From Azorinus chamasolen (taxonomy: Eukaryota > Mollusca > Bivalvia > Cardiida > Solecurtidae): a stretch of DNA of 64,000 nucleotides. This document shows positions 38,601 through 45,379 of this stretch, one piece after another (the stretch's first letter is position 1; every line of letters starts with the position of its first letter). Under the pieces are notes generated by a model. It saw nothing but the letters and a program-made list of their open reading frames with translations. It did not search any database and was not told where the DNA came from. A program made the translations under genes and the position numbers. The stretch covers positions 26,928,722-26,992,721 of the forward strand of contig OY755252.1 of the NCBI GenBank assembly GCA_963576725.1. The letters are read 5' to 3'.

Positions 38601-41428
38601 CCTTACAATGCTGAGTGATGTTTCGTTTGCAACAATTGACGTCTGCTTCAATTCTTCAATAAACTTTCTTTCATTTTATGCAAAAATATGATCAAGATGA
38701 CAAACAGTTTGGATCCTGATGAGACGCAGAATTATGTGGCCTCTCATCTGGATCCAAACTGTTTGCATATGTAATCACAGTTTCGCCGCTAGCGTGCAAA
38801 GAGTTAAGCGTATGACCTCTAGAGATTTTAGCATGATGTAACAGTTGCCCTGCACTACTGACCACCAGTGCGCTGTAACCTTGATACTGTAAAGGACGTA
38901 AAGAACAGAAGAAGTCTATTTAACCCTTAATTTCCCCATATAAACTTGTTTTCATGCATCTGCAAATAGATTCCACCCAGATTAGACAGCTCGCTCCCAT
39001 AGATTCAGGGTCTGCTCTGTTGCTAATGGATCCACCTTCCATATTTCATTATAAATATTTTGTAAGATTCCGGAACCAGATTGTAAACCAAGCACTGCAC
39101 ATGCGCGTATTCTCTTAGGGGGGTTCCCGCTAGGTAGCGCTCGTGCAATAGGGTTTTCCGCCATAGCAAAAGCCGAAACCCTAAAAAGACATGTCACTTT
39201 ATTCGTATAAGAATTATAAGCTTGCATTTGGCTTAGACAATTATTTAAACATCTTGTATAAAACATATGAGCCACTTTTTTGTGATATACAGTAAAACCT
39301 CTCTATAACGACCACTAAATTATGTTAATTAGTTGGTATTTTGGACAGGTGGTTGCTTAAAACAAGGTGAAGGTAAAACAGAACGCTCCTATAGGAGCGT
39401 TCTGTTTTACTTTCACCTTGCTTTAAGCATCCACCTGCCTTTCACCTTGCTTTAAGCATCCACCTGCCTTTAACACAAAATATTTGATGTAATTTAGTGG
39501 TCGTTATAGAGAGGTTTTACTGTACTCATGTAAATAAGTCCGATTCGTAATGATAAATGTTCATAAATGTTCATATTCATTCATTTATTTCAGGAATTTA
39601 TGCTTAACAGTAACATATAGTCACGTGACACTTGTTTAGTTAATATGTATACAGTAAAACACCGCTAATGCGACCAACTAAAAGAGGTATAATTCTGGGC
39701 GCTAGATGCAGGTGGTTGCTTAATGCAGGGCAAAAGTAATGCCGAAAGCTCCTAGAGGAGCTTTATGCATTACTTTTGCCCTGCATTAAGCAACCACCTG
39801 CTTATAAAGACACCCGTGTTTATTCATTAAGTGGTCGCATTATAGGGGTTCTATTGTATTTGTATGATTATAAATTGTACCAGAGTATGTAAAAAAAAAA
39901 AAAACATTTACTTGGTTCTAATATTCTGACGTCATTATTCGTCAAAATATGACATTAACCTTTCAGTGCATTAAACAAGTCACTGGAGACATTTGCAAAC
40001 AGTGTATACCAAGATGAGAGGGTTCAGGAAGGAGCAATCTCATTGGGGTCTACACTGTTTATCGTGTCACATGTTTCTGTAACCCTTTCCTCCATAAATA
40101 CGCCTTTTGCGCCTCTGTAAAAGTCACTTTTAGAAACCATTGTGATAAATAGTGCAGTTGCTCCTATTGAGCAAATGCTCTATTTATCACAATGGTTTCA
40201 AAACTACTCAATTCTAAAATTCTCCATTTCTCTAGCAAATTCTCCTTTTCAGTAGTTTTATTCAAAGAGGTTGGATCTAAAAATAGCCTGTGAGGGAAAG
40301 GATTAAATTAAAATAAATATTCCTACAATTCACGGTACACTTGACATGTTTGAATTTTTAATACAGTGGAATCTGTCCAGAGCGGCCATCAAAAAGAGGT
40401 CTAATTATGAGACTGTTAGGCAGGTGATAGCTTAATGCAAGTCAATGATGTATTGCAGAACTTTCTGCATTACTTTTGCCCTGTGATAAGCAACGACATG
40501 CTTGTTAAGACTAAATGAATGGCATATTGCGGTCGTGTGATACACAGACTATCGCATTCGGATTTATATCTTACTAGTTGTATTAGATTCGTTGACTAAG
40601 AAGATGTTATATCTTATTATTGTATTCAACCCCTTCAATAACAGTGACAACAATGAATATTTAGAATAATTGTTAATCTAGCACATGGACACAGGCAATG
40701 TTGGCTAAGACATTAACTGTAGAATTATAATATTATCAATATTACACCATAAGCAAACAGAGCATATCCTCATTAGACGGCTCCTGCGGGGTTTGATCTG
40801 GGTCTTCCCCTGTTTGCAAAGTCATACAATAGCGTTAAAGTCCAATATCGTACATGACACACCGAACCAAGTTAACCCATTTGCCCCCACGGTCCCATAT
40901 ATGGGACGTAGGCAAACAGTGTAGACTCTGATCAGACGCCGCATAATGCGGCGTCTAATCAGAGTATATACTGTTTGCTGATAGGAAATTCAATATAAAA
41001 CAAAACAAAAAATTTAGACCAGACATCCCTTAGATAAAAGATAGACTAATCCAATATATAAGCATGGAAGAATCCACTGGGAGCAAATGGGTTAATGAAA
41101 GCAGCGTAATCATGAAGATACAAACAACATACGTCAACAGTTCCATGCAGTTCCAGCTTGTTTTGTATGTAGCTACTCTACCTTTTGTTCGTTTTAGTGG
41201 GCGAAAGAAGAACAAGAGTGGAAAGAAAAGTGTAAAGCGAGCCACGCCTACTTCGAGAAAACAAGGCGCACACTTGGACATGCACCCGATTCATTACTCA
41301 AGCGGGCAGCACGCATTGTACAGACAGCCAGGCAAGGGGCGCAGTTGGCGATAAAAGAGGCATGCCCGTGTTTCTTCAGGTCAAAAGAAATCGAATTAAT
41401 CGAATTTCCTAGACCTGAAGTTTCATGA
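1904..41428 (+). CDS. Gene A: unrecognised four-exon protein with a ~36-kb third intron
   Basis: Exons 1904-2480, 2711-2836, 5003-5148 and 41198-41428 join in one frame: phase 1 at the first two junctions and phase 0 at the third, all with GT/AG borders. The sum is 1080 nt, or 359 residues plus stop. The N-terminal ~190 residues are basic, rich in Lys/Ser/Asn and carry PPGF motifs. Exon 2 is acidic with two N-x-T sites. Exons 3-4 look helical and charged, ending in a Lys-rich stretch with a CPCFF motif. I do not recognise the family. The 5' end is open: the reading frame continues to about 1874 and an acceptor CGCAG lies at 1891-1895, so the first exon here may be internal. Further exons in the long intron cannot be excluded. 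The intron holds the 2.18-kb tandem array. Confidence 0.5.
2562..2619 (+). repeat. (CT)n microsatellite
   Basis: About 29 uninterrupted CT dinucleotides, in the intron between gene A exons 1 and 2, close to the exon 2 acceptor. Confidence 0.95.
2711..2836 (+). CDS. Gene A, second recognised exon
   Basis: A 126-nt exon between TTTATTCTCAG and CCAG|GTAGTT. It enters and leaves in phase 1. It encodes 42 residues including VNVTEEIGDD and NWTYTIDD, acidic with two potential N-glycosylation sites. It follows the CT microsatellite by about 90 bp. Confidence 0.55.
2976..3130. mobile_element. Foldback element, family G
   Basis: An inverted repeat with arms ATTTCTCCACCAAACCCTATA and its complement spans 3017-3074. 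Flanks (AGCTACAGATAAAGG on the left, GAAAATGTTTAAATTT on the right) recur in a second, more diverged copy at 42015-42205, so this is a repeated element. Confidence 0.6.
3163..3616. mobile_element. TTAA family A' MITE with a nested family C palindrome
   Basis: The left end reads CAACCCTTTACTCCATAG and the right end CTTATATTTATGGAGTAAAGGGTTAA (split here: GGAGTAAAGGGTTAA closes at 3616). Its own palindrome lies at about 3205-3265 with centre GGCTCCTATAGGAGCC. A second palindrome of family C (3461-3525) is nested in its right half. Confidence 0.65.
3461..3525. repeat. Family C palindrome
   Basis: CAAACAGTTTGGATCCTGAT and its near-complement meet at GACGCCGAGTTACTCGGCGTC. The arms differ at one site (CCTGAT against CCAGAT). 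Close copies: 38701-38765, 58427-58491, 59931-59993 and 60478-60541. Confidence 0.85.
3671..3843. repeat. Long imperfect inverted repeat (foldback)
   Basis: TCCATGCTTATAAAACTTTT at the left has its complement ending at 3843. The left arm carries an internal tandem duplication of about 30 bp (two AAGCTTTTGATTGGTC stretches) that the right arm has once. The central loop is only about 7 bp. No clear target duplication is seen. Confidence 0.75.
4090..4250. mobile_element. Degenerate TTAA family A MITE
   Basis: The inner flank TTCACGCATTCGCAAACAG, a damaged palindrome (4117-4180) and the right-hand flank GGAATTTGATAG...TTTCTAAAATGGCTA match family A. The outer ends are lost. Confidence 0.6.
4355..4595. 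mobile_element. TTAA family A MITE
   Basis: TTAACTCTTTCCGTTTATAT at the left and GCAGGGAAATGGTTAA at the right bound 241 bp, with an imperfect AAACAG palindrome (about 4397-4470). TTAA ends with no coding capacity suggest a piggyBac-type non-autonomous element. Confidence 0.7.
4866..4943. repeat. Foldback core palindrome next to gene A exon 3
   Basis: GGCAAACAGTGCAGACCC...GGGTCTACACTGTTTGC folds around AGCTCCTATATAGGAGCT. Both arms read CCA here, an exception to the usual arm asymmetry. It ends about 60 bp before the exon 3 acceptor. Confidence 0.75.
5003..5148 (+). CDS. Gene A, third recognised exon
   Basis: A 146-nt exon after the strong acceptor CTTCTGTTTCAG and ending ACG|GTATGA in phase 0. 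It encodes ENYMETCRYYDDAINNRR and a further helical stretch to DTWVQYTET. The frame stays open upstream (CDWHAICQYFRDASVS), but an acceptor at 4957 would be in the wrong phase, so the downstream acceptor is preferred. A foldback MITE ends about 60 bp upstream. Confidence 0.55.
5149..6065 (+). other. Unique intron sequence
   Basis: The start of gene A's long intron. No coding exon in the needed phase 0, no palindrome and no recognisable repeat is seen. Confidence 0.5.
6066..6185. mobile_element. Left end of a family A MITE at the array border
   Basis: TTAACCCTTTCCCTGTTCTA and the following ~110 bp match the family A copy inside every array unit, including its otherwise missing TTAACCC end. 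The homology breaks off in an A/G-rich stretch (6175-6200), just before the first array unit. The array may have arisen next to this element. Confidence 0.6.
7124..7450. repeat. 327-bp segment unique to array units 1 and 3
   Basis: Present here and at 11817-12143, and cleanly absent from every other unit (AACTTGATT joins CCTGTTC directly). It contains TGACGTCATATATGACG and a foldback (7317-7425) with arms CTTTTAAGATCACATG. No target duplication is evident, so loss from the other units is the simpler reading. Confidence 0.85.
7317..7425. repeat. Foldback within the 327-bp segment
   Basis: CTTTTAAGATCACATGTTCC and its complement, with an inner pair GAAAATGTTATTAAGC / GCTTAATGACATTTTC. Also present in unit 3. 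Confidence 0.75.
8970..9046 (+). ncRNA. tRNA-like pol III box A/B sequence, repeated in units 2-15
   Basis: Box A TGGCCGAGGGG (8983-8993) is the form typical of tRNA-Leu/Ser; box B GGTTCGAATCC (9026-9036) matches consensus. The anticodon and acceptor stems do not fold well, so this is not a functional tRNA. It resembles a tRNA-derived SINE head. Fourteen copies begin at 8970, 11152, 13663, 15845, 18027, 20209, 22381, 24563, 26745, 28917, 31089, 33261, 35433 and 37602. Unit 1 lacks it. Transcription by pol III is possible but unproven. Confidence 0.6.
10131..10324. mobile_element. TA-B MITE inside the array unit (reference copy)
   Basis: CAGTAAAACCCCTCTTAACC after a TA and GAGGGGTTTTACCG before a TA bound 194 bp with the internal GGCAGGTGG...CCACCTG palindrome. 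A copy is present in units 1-14; those of units 13 and 14 have lost 10 bp. Confidence 0.75.
10319..10552 (-). pseudogene. Cys-loop receptor-like exon fragment (one of 14 copies)
   Basis: On the minus strand, an acceptor-like TTATTACAG (before 10539) opens a frame of about 73 residues. Residues 44-65 fit the Cys-loop ligand-gated channel signature: Cys44, thirteen residues, Cys58, six residues, Trp65, with DITMFP after Cys44. NGTIS upstream fits the receptor's ligand-binding domain. In the canonical loop FP sits two residues later, so the match is divergent. The frame runs into the TA-B MITE end (10131-10324), where it stops. No other receptor exon is seen. Copies end at 8370, 10552, 13063, 15245, 17427, 19609, 21781, 23963, 26145, 28317, 30489, 32661, 34833 and 37005. 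It is probably a dead gene fragment copied with the array; identity reflects recent amplification, not selection. Confidence 0.5.
10838..13348. repeat. Array unit 3 (2511 bp)
   Basis: Has both the tRNA-like sequence (from 11152, with box B damaged to GGTGCGAATCC) and the 327-bp segment (11817-12143), plus one extra CA. The only unit with both features. Confidence 0.9.
13349..15530. repeat. Array unit 4 (2182 bp)
   Basis: tRNA-like sequence from 13663. No 327-bp segment. Near-identical to the following units. Confidence 0.9.
15531..17712. repeat. Array unit 5 (2182 bp)
   Basis: tRNA-like sequence from 15845. Carries the G variant (CCTGGTTAG) in its third palindrome, shared with units 3, 7 and 8. 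Confidence 0.9.
17713..19894. repeat. Array unit 6 (2182 bp)
   Basis: tRNA-like sequence from 18027. The A variant (CCTGATTAG) in the third palindrome. Confidence 0.9.
19895..22066. repeat. Array unit 7 (2172 bp)
   Basis: tRNA-like sequence from 20209. Ten bases of the AT stretch right after it are missing, as in units 10-12. G variant in the third palindrome. Confidence 0.9.
22067..24248. repeat. Array unit 8 (2182 bp)
   Basis: tRNA-like sequence from 22381. Private changes: TTTTGTGTCC at about 23980 and GACACACCG at about 24164. Confidence 0.9.
24249..26430. repeat. Array unit 9 (2182 bp)
   Basis: tRNA-like sequence from 24563. A variant in the third palindrome; private TACCCGGG at about 26393. 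Confidence 0.9.
26431..28602. repeat. Array unit 10 (2172 bp)
   Basis: tRNA-like sequence from 26745 followed by the 10-bp AT deletion; first of three consecutive units with it. Confidence 0.9.
28603..30774. repeat. Array unit 11 (2172 bp)
   Basis: tRNA-like sequence from 28917 followed by the 10-bp AT deletion. Private change ACAAAACCAATAG at about 29497. Confidence 0.9.
30775..32946. repeat. Array unit 12 (2172 bp)
   Basis: tRNA-like sequence from 31089 followed by the 10-bp AT deletion; last of the three-unit run. Confidence 0.9.
32947..35118. repeat. Array unit 13 (2172 bp)
   Basis: tRNA-like sequence from 33261 with the full AT stretch. A different 10-bp deletion lies at about 34461, inside the TA-B MITE (GATAAGAATTTTAGGCAGG), shared only with unit 14. 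Confidence 0.9.
35119..37287. repeat. Array unit 14 (2169 bp)
   Basis: tRNA-like sequence from 35433. Shares the MITE deletion of unit 13 (at about 36633), lacks 3 bp near 37247, and has the only residue change in the exon-like fragment (Gln34 to Lys). Confidence 0.9.
37288..38598. repeat. Array unit 15 (partial, edge unit)
   Basis: tRNA-like sequence from 37602. Homology to the unit ends after GCAACTTTAGATTA at about 38598, before the TA-B MITE and exon-like fragment. An inverted duplication lies at 38326-38372. The unit has more private changes than the inner units. Confidence 0.85.
38326..38372. repeat. Short inverted duplication at the right array edge
   Basis: ATTTCCACTTTTCATGTTTC is followed by the near-complement from the normal unit sequence. 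Other units contain only the second arm, so a template-switch style inverted duplication arose here. Confidence 0.7.
38599..39289. other. Post-array intron sequence with MITE remnants
   Basis: A family C palindrome (38701-38765) and a degenerate family A MITE (about 38921-39065: TTTAACCCTTAATTTCCCC...CTTCCATATTTCATTA). The rest shows no recognised feature. Confidence 0.6.
38701..38765. repeat. Family C palindrome
   Basis: CAAACAGTTTGGATCCTGAT...ATCTGGATCCAAACTGTTTG; the centre is decayed relative to other copies. Arms differ CCT against CCA. Confidence 0.8.
39290..39522. mobile_element. TA-B MITE
   Basis: CAGTAAAACCTCTCTATAAC after TA and GAGAGGTTTTACTG before TA, 233 bp. The palindromic core is centred on GCTCCTATAGGAGC. 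The right half has a tandem repeat of CTTTCACCTTGCTTTAAGCA. Confidence 0.85.
39652..39856. mobile_element. TA-B MITE, variant ends
   Basis: CAGTAAAACACCGCTAATGC after TA, and TAGGGGTTCTATTG before TA. The core arms CAGGTGGTTGCTTAATGCAG are perfectly complementary around CTCCTAGAGGAG. Confidence 0.8.
39891..39904 (+). repeat. Poly(A) run
   Basis: Fourteen consecutive A. Confidence 0.9.
39994..40065. repeat. AAACAG-type palindrome remnant
   Basis: GCAAACAGTGTATACC...GGTCTACACTGTTTA with decayed inner arms; directly adjoins the next MITE. Confidence 0.65.
40079..40306. mobile_element. TTAA family D MITE
   Basis: GTAACCCTTTCCTCCATAAA at the left, GAGGGAAAGGATTAA at the right; core AAACCATTGTGATAAATAG folds with its complement ending CACAATGGTTTC. 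Confidence 0.7.
40364..40548. mobile_element. Degenerate TA-B MITE
   Basis: Left end CAGTGGAATCTGTCCAGAGC after TA and the core GGCAGGTGATAGCTTAATGC are clear; the right end is decayed. Confidence 0.55.
40745..40819. repeat. AAACAG-type palindrome remnant
   Basis: GCAAACAGAGCATATCCT...GGTCTTCCCCTGTTTGC; arms differ CCT against CCA. Confidence 0.65.
40872..41095. mobile_element. TTAA family F MITE, just upstream of gene A terminal exon
   Basis: TTAACCCATTTGCCCCCA and its complement TGGGAGCAAATGGGTTAA bound 224 bp. The core CAAACAGTGTAGAC...ACTGTTTG is perfectly symmetric at the usual mismatch site. The other copy (44217-44421) is in the opposite orientation. It ends 102 bp before the terminal exon acceptor. 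Confidence 0.8.
41198..41428 (+). CDS. Gene A, terminal exon
   Basis: The acceptor CTTTTGTTCGTTTTAG is followed in phase 0 by 76 codons and a TGA. The product starts WAKEEQEWKEKCKASHAYF and continues as a charged, probably helical segment with KEACPCFFRSK near the end. The phase matches the donor at 5148 exactly. An overlapping frame from 41064 to 41354 is rejected because this frame has the better splice context and protein-like composition. Confidence 0.6.
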   Translation, partial: WAKEEQEWKEKCKASHAYFEKTRRTLGHAPDSLLKRAARIVQTARQGAQLAIKEACPCFFRSKEIELIEFPRPEVS

Positions 41429-41573
41429 AATCTTCCATTTTATGTGATTGGATATATATGTGTATGTGTGATTCAGTGGAATGTGTAATACATGAAAACA
41501 ATGGGACAATAAGTAGCACATTCTATTATCATTATATAATTGCTTAAATATTTTTTAAAAAATGTAAACAAGA

Positions 41574-41586
41574 AATAAAAAATAAA
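41574..41586 (+). terminator. Poly(A) signals after gene A
   Basis: Two AATAAA hexamers (41574-41579 and 41581-41586) lie about 150 bp after the gene A stop codon, as expected for a 3' UTR end. Confidence 0.5.
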
Positions 41587-41599
41587 ATGTCTATGTCAC

Positions 41600-42014
41600 G
41601 TAATAATTTGTTAGGTTTTTTTTAAACAGAAGCAGAGTTTAACAGTGTATCCGCTTGTATGAACCCCAAATGTACCACTCATAGAGACAGTACAGTAGAT
41701 CCGTACTATAGCGACCATACGTCGTATTCGGCTGGCACTGTACCACTAAGGAACGAAAATAAGTCTCAGTCGAATACAATTCGCCTTGAGTAACGAAACA
41801 AAATTATTCAACACAGGTTGGAAAAACTGTTGAGATCGTCGAGTAACGCAAGGTAACGGTATTCCAAAAACTATAATAAATTATTATGTTGATTGGTTGA
41901 ATTCAATAGGTGAGAGAAGTTCATATGACGGAATAGAAAGAAAAGGCCTGGTCGAATACGGCTAATGACTGCATGTATATGAGTGTTTGAGCTCTTTAAC
42001 TAAGCAATATTAAG
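41600..42014. other. Intergenic, no feature recognised
   Basis: Past the gene A 3' end. CGTATTCGGCTGG and CTGGTCGAATACG occur in inverted orientation about 230 bp apart (41729 and 41947), which may be the ends of a decayed element; nothing else is seen. Confidence 0.4.
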
Positions 42015-42205
42015 CGGAGCTAAAGATAAAAGTGCGTATCCATATTCTAAAATCGTCATTTCTCCACCAAAACTTATACTATGCATTCCCTCTCTTTAGG
42101 GTCGTCTCGAAGAAACGATTCTAAAAAGCGGTCGTAAATGTAGGGTTTGGTTGGGAAATAAAGGAGCTAGTATTGAAAATGTTTAAATTTATCTGGAGCT
42201 CTGAC
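42015..42205. mobile_element. Second copy of foldback family G
   Basis: CATTTCTCCACCAAAAC and GGGTTTGGTTGGGAAAT with shared flanks (TTGAAAATGTTTAAATTT) match 2976-3130. It is abutted by the Harbinger-type element. Confidence 0.6.
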
Positions 42206-42208
42206 TAA

Positions 42209-43366
42209 AGCCTGTCTCACACAGAACACGGTTGGGCACACGGTTCCAATACGGTATACTCGGTTATACACGGGTTGACTGGTACGAGTATTGAGCTCCA
42301 ACCGTGCCTGGGGATGAGTTGGTACGATTTAGACTCGAATGTAGCATGAGTATGTACGAACAAAGCACGGATATACTCGGTCAAGCAAGGTTTGTCACGG
42401 TTTGAACACGATTTGCAAAACGATTTTCATACGATTCATACGATTGTTGTACGGTTCCAAGTACGGTCTAGTACGGTCTGTTACGGCCTAGTACGATTAA
42501 ACACGACTTTTACTCGATTAACTGGACATTTACAGGGTTTACATACGGTCCCACCGACTTTTGTTCGAGTTATGCTCGAATTATCACACATTCGTGTATG
42601 TTTTGATATAAATTGACTCGTTTTGATGGCTTGGCTTCATAAATTTTCGAACTTTCAACAAAGAAGTATAGGAAAATGGCAGATGACAGAATAAGGGAAT
42701 TAGAAATCATGATAAGGCTGATAGACATTGAGATTATTTTGGCCAGAAGGCGTGAGGGGAGACAAGAACAAGTCAACAGAAGGAGAAGAAGAAGGAGACA
42801 AGTTTGGACAAGAGAATGGCTCAACAGACGGGTCATGTTTTGTACAGACATAGAGACCATGTCTGGTCGTACTTGACCATGTATAATACGTACTTGAACC
42901 GTATTGGTCGTATGGCGATCGTATGAAACCGTATTGGTCGTATGGCGATCGTATAAAACCGTGTGTACACTCGTGTGAATCGTACGGTGATCGTGTGACA
43001 TTCGAGTGTTAATCCGGGTGTTGGATGTAGGACTTGGGAACGGTTTCACACGATTCCATACCATTTATATACGATATTGACACGGTTGAGCTCACTCGTG
43101 GAGTGGGACTTCATGCGCGGTTGTATATACGGTCTCGTACGGTCTCACACGGTCTCTCACGGTCTTGTACGATCGCTAATACGATTATACACGGACATGG
43201 CACCCGTGTCAGTTTTTTAAAAAGTTTTAAAAATCATACACGGCTTTCACGGATACACTCGAATGGCCCGAGTGTAACTCGGATAAGGCCACGGTTGGTT
43301 CGGTTATATGTACGGTTTACACGGATGGCCAACCGTATAAGCCGTGTGTTCTGTGTGAGACAGGCT
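42209..43366. mobile_element. Harbinger-type (PIF/Harbinger) non-autonomous element
   Basis: Terminal inverted repeats AGCCTGTCTCACACAGAACA and its complement bound 1158 bp with TAA on both sides (42206-42208 and 43367-43369). A 3-bp TWA duplication is the PIF/Harbinger hallmark. The interior is packed with short ACGGT/TACGATT motifs left of centre and their complements right of centre, so the element can fold on itself. It includes a small frame resembling a Harbinger transposase N-terminus. Confidence 0.75.
42676..42876 (+). pseudogene. Remnant of a Harbinger transposase N-terminus
   Basis: An ATG opens 66 residues with an acidic, hydrophobic start and then an Arg-rich block (RRRRRRRQVWTREWLNRR). 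HARBI1-like nucleases carry a similar W-x-R-x-W-L-x-RR motif after a basic stretch near their N-terminus. The frame stops soon after and no DDE domain follows, so it is a truncated remnant. The match is from memory of the motif, not an alignment. Confidence 0.5.
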
Positions 43367-43408
43367 TAAGGTAAGAAATAATGATATCGTGGATTACCTA
43401 TTGTTTTA

Positions 43409-43587
43409 CAGTAAACCCTCTCTATAACGGCCACTAAACTATGTTAATTAGTTGGTATTTAGGGCAGGTGGATGCTTAAAGCCTATATGCGCGTTCTGTT
43501 TTACTTTCACATTGCTTTAAGCAGCCACCTGCCATTAACACAAAATACCTGATGTAATTTAGTGGCCGTTATAGAGAGGTTTTACTG
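43409..43587. mobile_element. TA-B MITE with deleted core arm
   Basis: CAGTAAACCCTCTCTATAAC after TA and GAGAGGTTTTACTG before TA. The left core arm is shortened (GATGCTTAAAGCC joins GCGTTCTG). Confidence 0.8.
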
Positions 43588-43696
43588 TATATTGTTGTAT
43601 GAACACAAGACGTTTGTCAGTGGCAGAAAATGTAGAATCAGATCTAAGCCGTATTTATAGTTGTGAAGTAATGAGTAAAAAGATCGAGGGGACTGC

Positions 43697-43898
43697 TTAA
43701 CCTATTTCCTCATATTGACGACTTTGTGAAACCATTGTGATAAATAGAGCATTTGCTCTAGGAGCAAATGCTTTATTTATCACAATGATTTCAAATTACA
43801 AAATTCTAAAAAAGAACCTTTCGCTAGTTAATGCTCCTTTTCGGTAGATTTATTCAAAGATATAGTATCTAAAAATAGCCTATGAGGTAATGCGTTAA
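43697..43898. mobile_element. TTAA family D MITE
   Basis: TTAACCTATTTCCTCATA...TATGAGGTAATGCGTTAA with core GAAACCATTGTGATAAATAG and its complement around GCTCTAGGAGC. Confidence 0.75.
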
Positions 43899-43950
43899 AA
43901 CAGAACGTACTTAAACCGTGGCCTGCTGAATTCGACCATACGCTCGTTTG

Positions 43951-44018
43951 CAAACAGCTAGGATCGAGATAAGACGCCGTGTATCTCGGTGTCTCCTCAG
44001 GATCCAAGCTGTTTGACC
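43951..44018. repeat. Family C palindrome
   Basis: GCAAACAGCTAGGATCGAGA...TCAGGATCCAAGCTGTTTG around GACGCCGTGTATCTCGGTGTC; arm bases A and T at the asymmetric site. Confidence 0.75.
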
Positions 44019-44216
44019 CTTAGTCAATAAGTTCTCAATAATATGAACGAATCGGAAGTAATTAAGAAGCGATCAGTCCAGAAGTTTCAGCTAGTATCTG
44101 TCTTCAGCTGGCTGAGCGTTAGACACGTTAAGAACTGTTTAATTGTCGCCCTGCATTCACTACCTTCTGTTTCAATCCTTTCTTTGATGACTATTTGTGC
44201 AAGGCGTTGCCTACTT

Positions 44217-44421
44217 TAACCCATTTACTCCCAGCGGATTATTCCATGCTTATATATTGGATTAGTCTATCTTTTATCTAAGAGATGTCTGGTCTAAATT
44301 TTCATTTTTGTTTTATTTTATATTGAATTTCATATCAGCAAACAGTGTAGACGCCGTCTGATCAGATTCTACACTGTTTGCCTACGTCCCGTATATAGGA
44401 CCGTGGGAGCAAATGGGTTAA
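44217..44421. mobile_element. TTAA family F MITE with shortened core
   Basis: TTAACCCATTTACTCCCA and GGGAGCAAATGGGTTAA; opposite orientation to 40872-41095. The left arm of the palindrome is largely deleted (GTAGACGCCGTCTGATCAG). Confidence 0.8.
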
Positions 44422-44448
44422 ATCAATTTAATCGTGGTCATTTTAATA

Positions 44449-44650
44449 CAGTAAAACCCCTCTGAAACGGAATTGTAGTAGAGAAGAATTTAGGTACTTT
44501 TAGGCAGGTGGTAGCTTAATGCAGGGTGAAAGTCATACAGAAAGTTCCTAGAGGAGTTATCTATACGACTTCTCCTGCATTAAGATGCCACCTGTCTCTA
44601 AGACCGATAGTTATACTAAATTAAACCTCCGGTTTAGAGGGATTTTAGTG
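44449..44650. mobile_element. TA-B MITE
   Basis: CAGTAAAACCCCTCTGAAAC after TA and AGAGGGATTTTAGTG before TA. Core GGCAGGTGGTAGCTTAATGC with a diverged right arm. Confidence 0.75.
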
Positions 44651-45092
44651 TATATAAAATCAGGACATTTATTATCATTGCGAAAAGTAGAGAATCACAT
44701 CTGTAGCACATACGCAAACAGAGGAGGTTCTGATTAGAGGGTTCCTATATATAGGATGTCCAGTACTCTTACAGTACCTATATTGATGGTAGTACTTTTA
44801 CTTAGGTTTTAAATGGCCGTAGATTAAAATACACAATGTTCGATTTTACAATATTTATTGTAACTTGTACAATGGGAATTCGGTTTGGAAACATAATCTT
44901 AATTCCACAAAATGTTGTTACAAACTCAAAACAATGTCCCGCCATTTCTATTTGGTAGCAAACTTCAGCCATTCTAATAAAAAATGAGTACCAAGCAAAT
45001 ATCGTTGAGTATACATGTATATAGACAAATCTATGCCAACTGGTAGAAGCTGGGAACTTACAATGTATCATGCGTGGAAACATTCTTCATTC

Positions 45093-45342
45093 TTAACCCT
45101 TTCCCTCATGTAAACGTGTTTTCACGCATTTGCAAACAGAGTAGACCCAGATCAGACGGCTCCTCAAGGAGCCGTCTGATCAGGGTCTGCTCTGTTTGCT
45201 AATATAATTTGATACACCTGTTTCTCTACTTTCTAAAGTGGCTACAATGTTCCGCCTTCCATATTTCATTATATCTATTTTGTCCAGGATTATTTAGTAG
45301 GTATTGAATTTTGTAATAAACATAGAACAGGGAAAGGGTTAA
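45093..45342. mobile_element. TTAA family A MITE (best copy)
   Basis: TTAACCCTTTCCCTCATG and AACAGGGAAAGGGTTAA bound 250 bp. Core CAAACAGAGTAGACCCAGAT...ATCAGGGTCTGCTCTGTTTG around GCTCCTCAAGGAGC, arms differing A against T. The same family lies, inverted, in every array unit. Confidence 0.85.
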
Positions 45343-45379
45343 ACCACGGAATGTGTTAGTGGATAAAATACTAAAACTA

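Noticed and set aside
41064..41354. 96-residue plus-strand frame overlapping gene A's last exon
   Set aside because: It starts inside the family F MITE and uses a different frame from the phase-compatible exon 41198-41428.
42570..43064. 164-residue minus-strand frame in the Harbinger-type element
   Set aside because: It is the shadow of the transposase remnant and of ACGGT repeats; composition is repeat-like.
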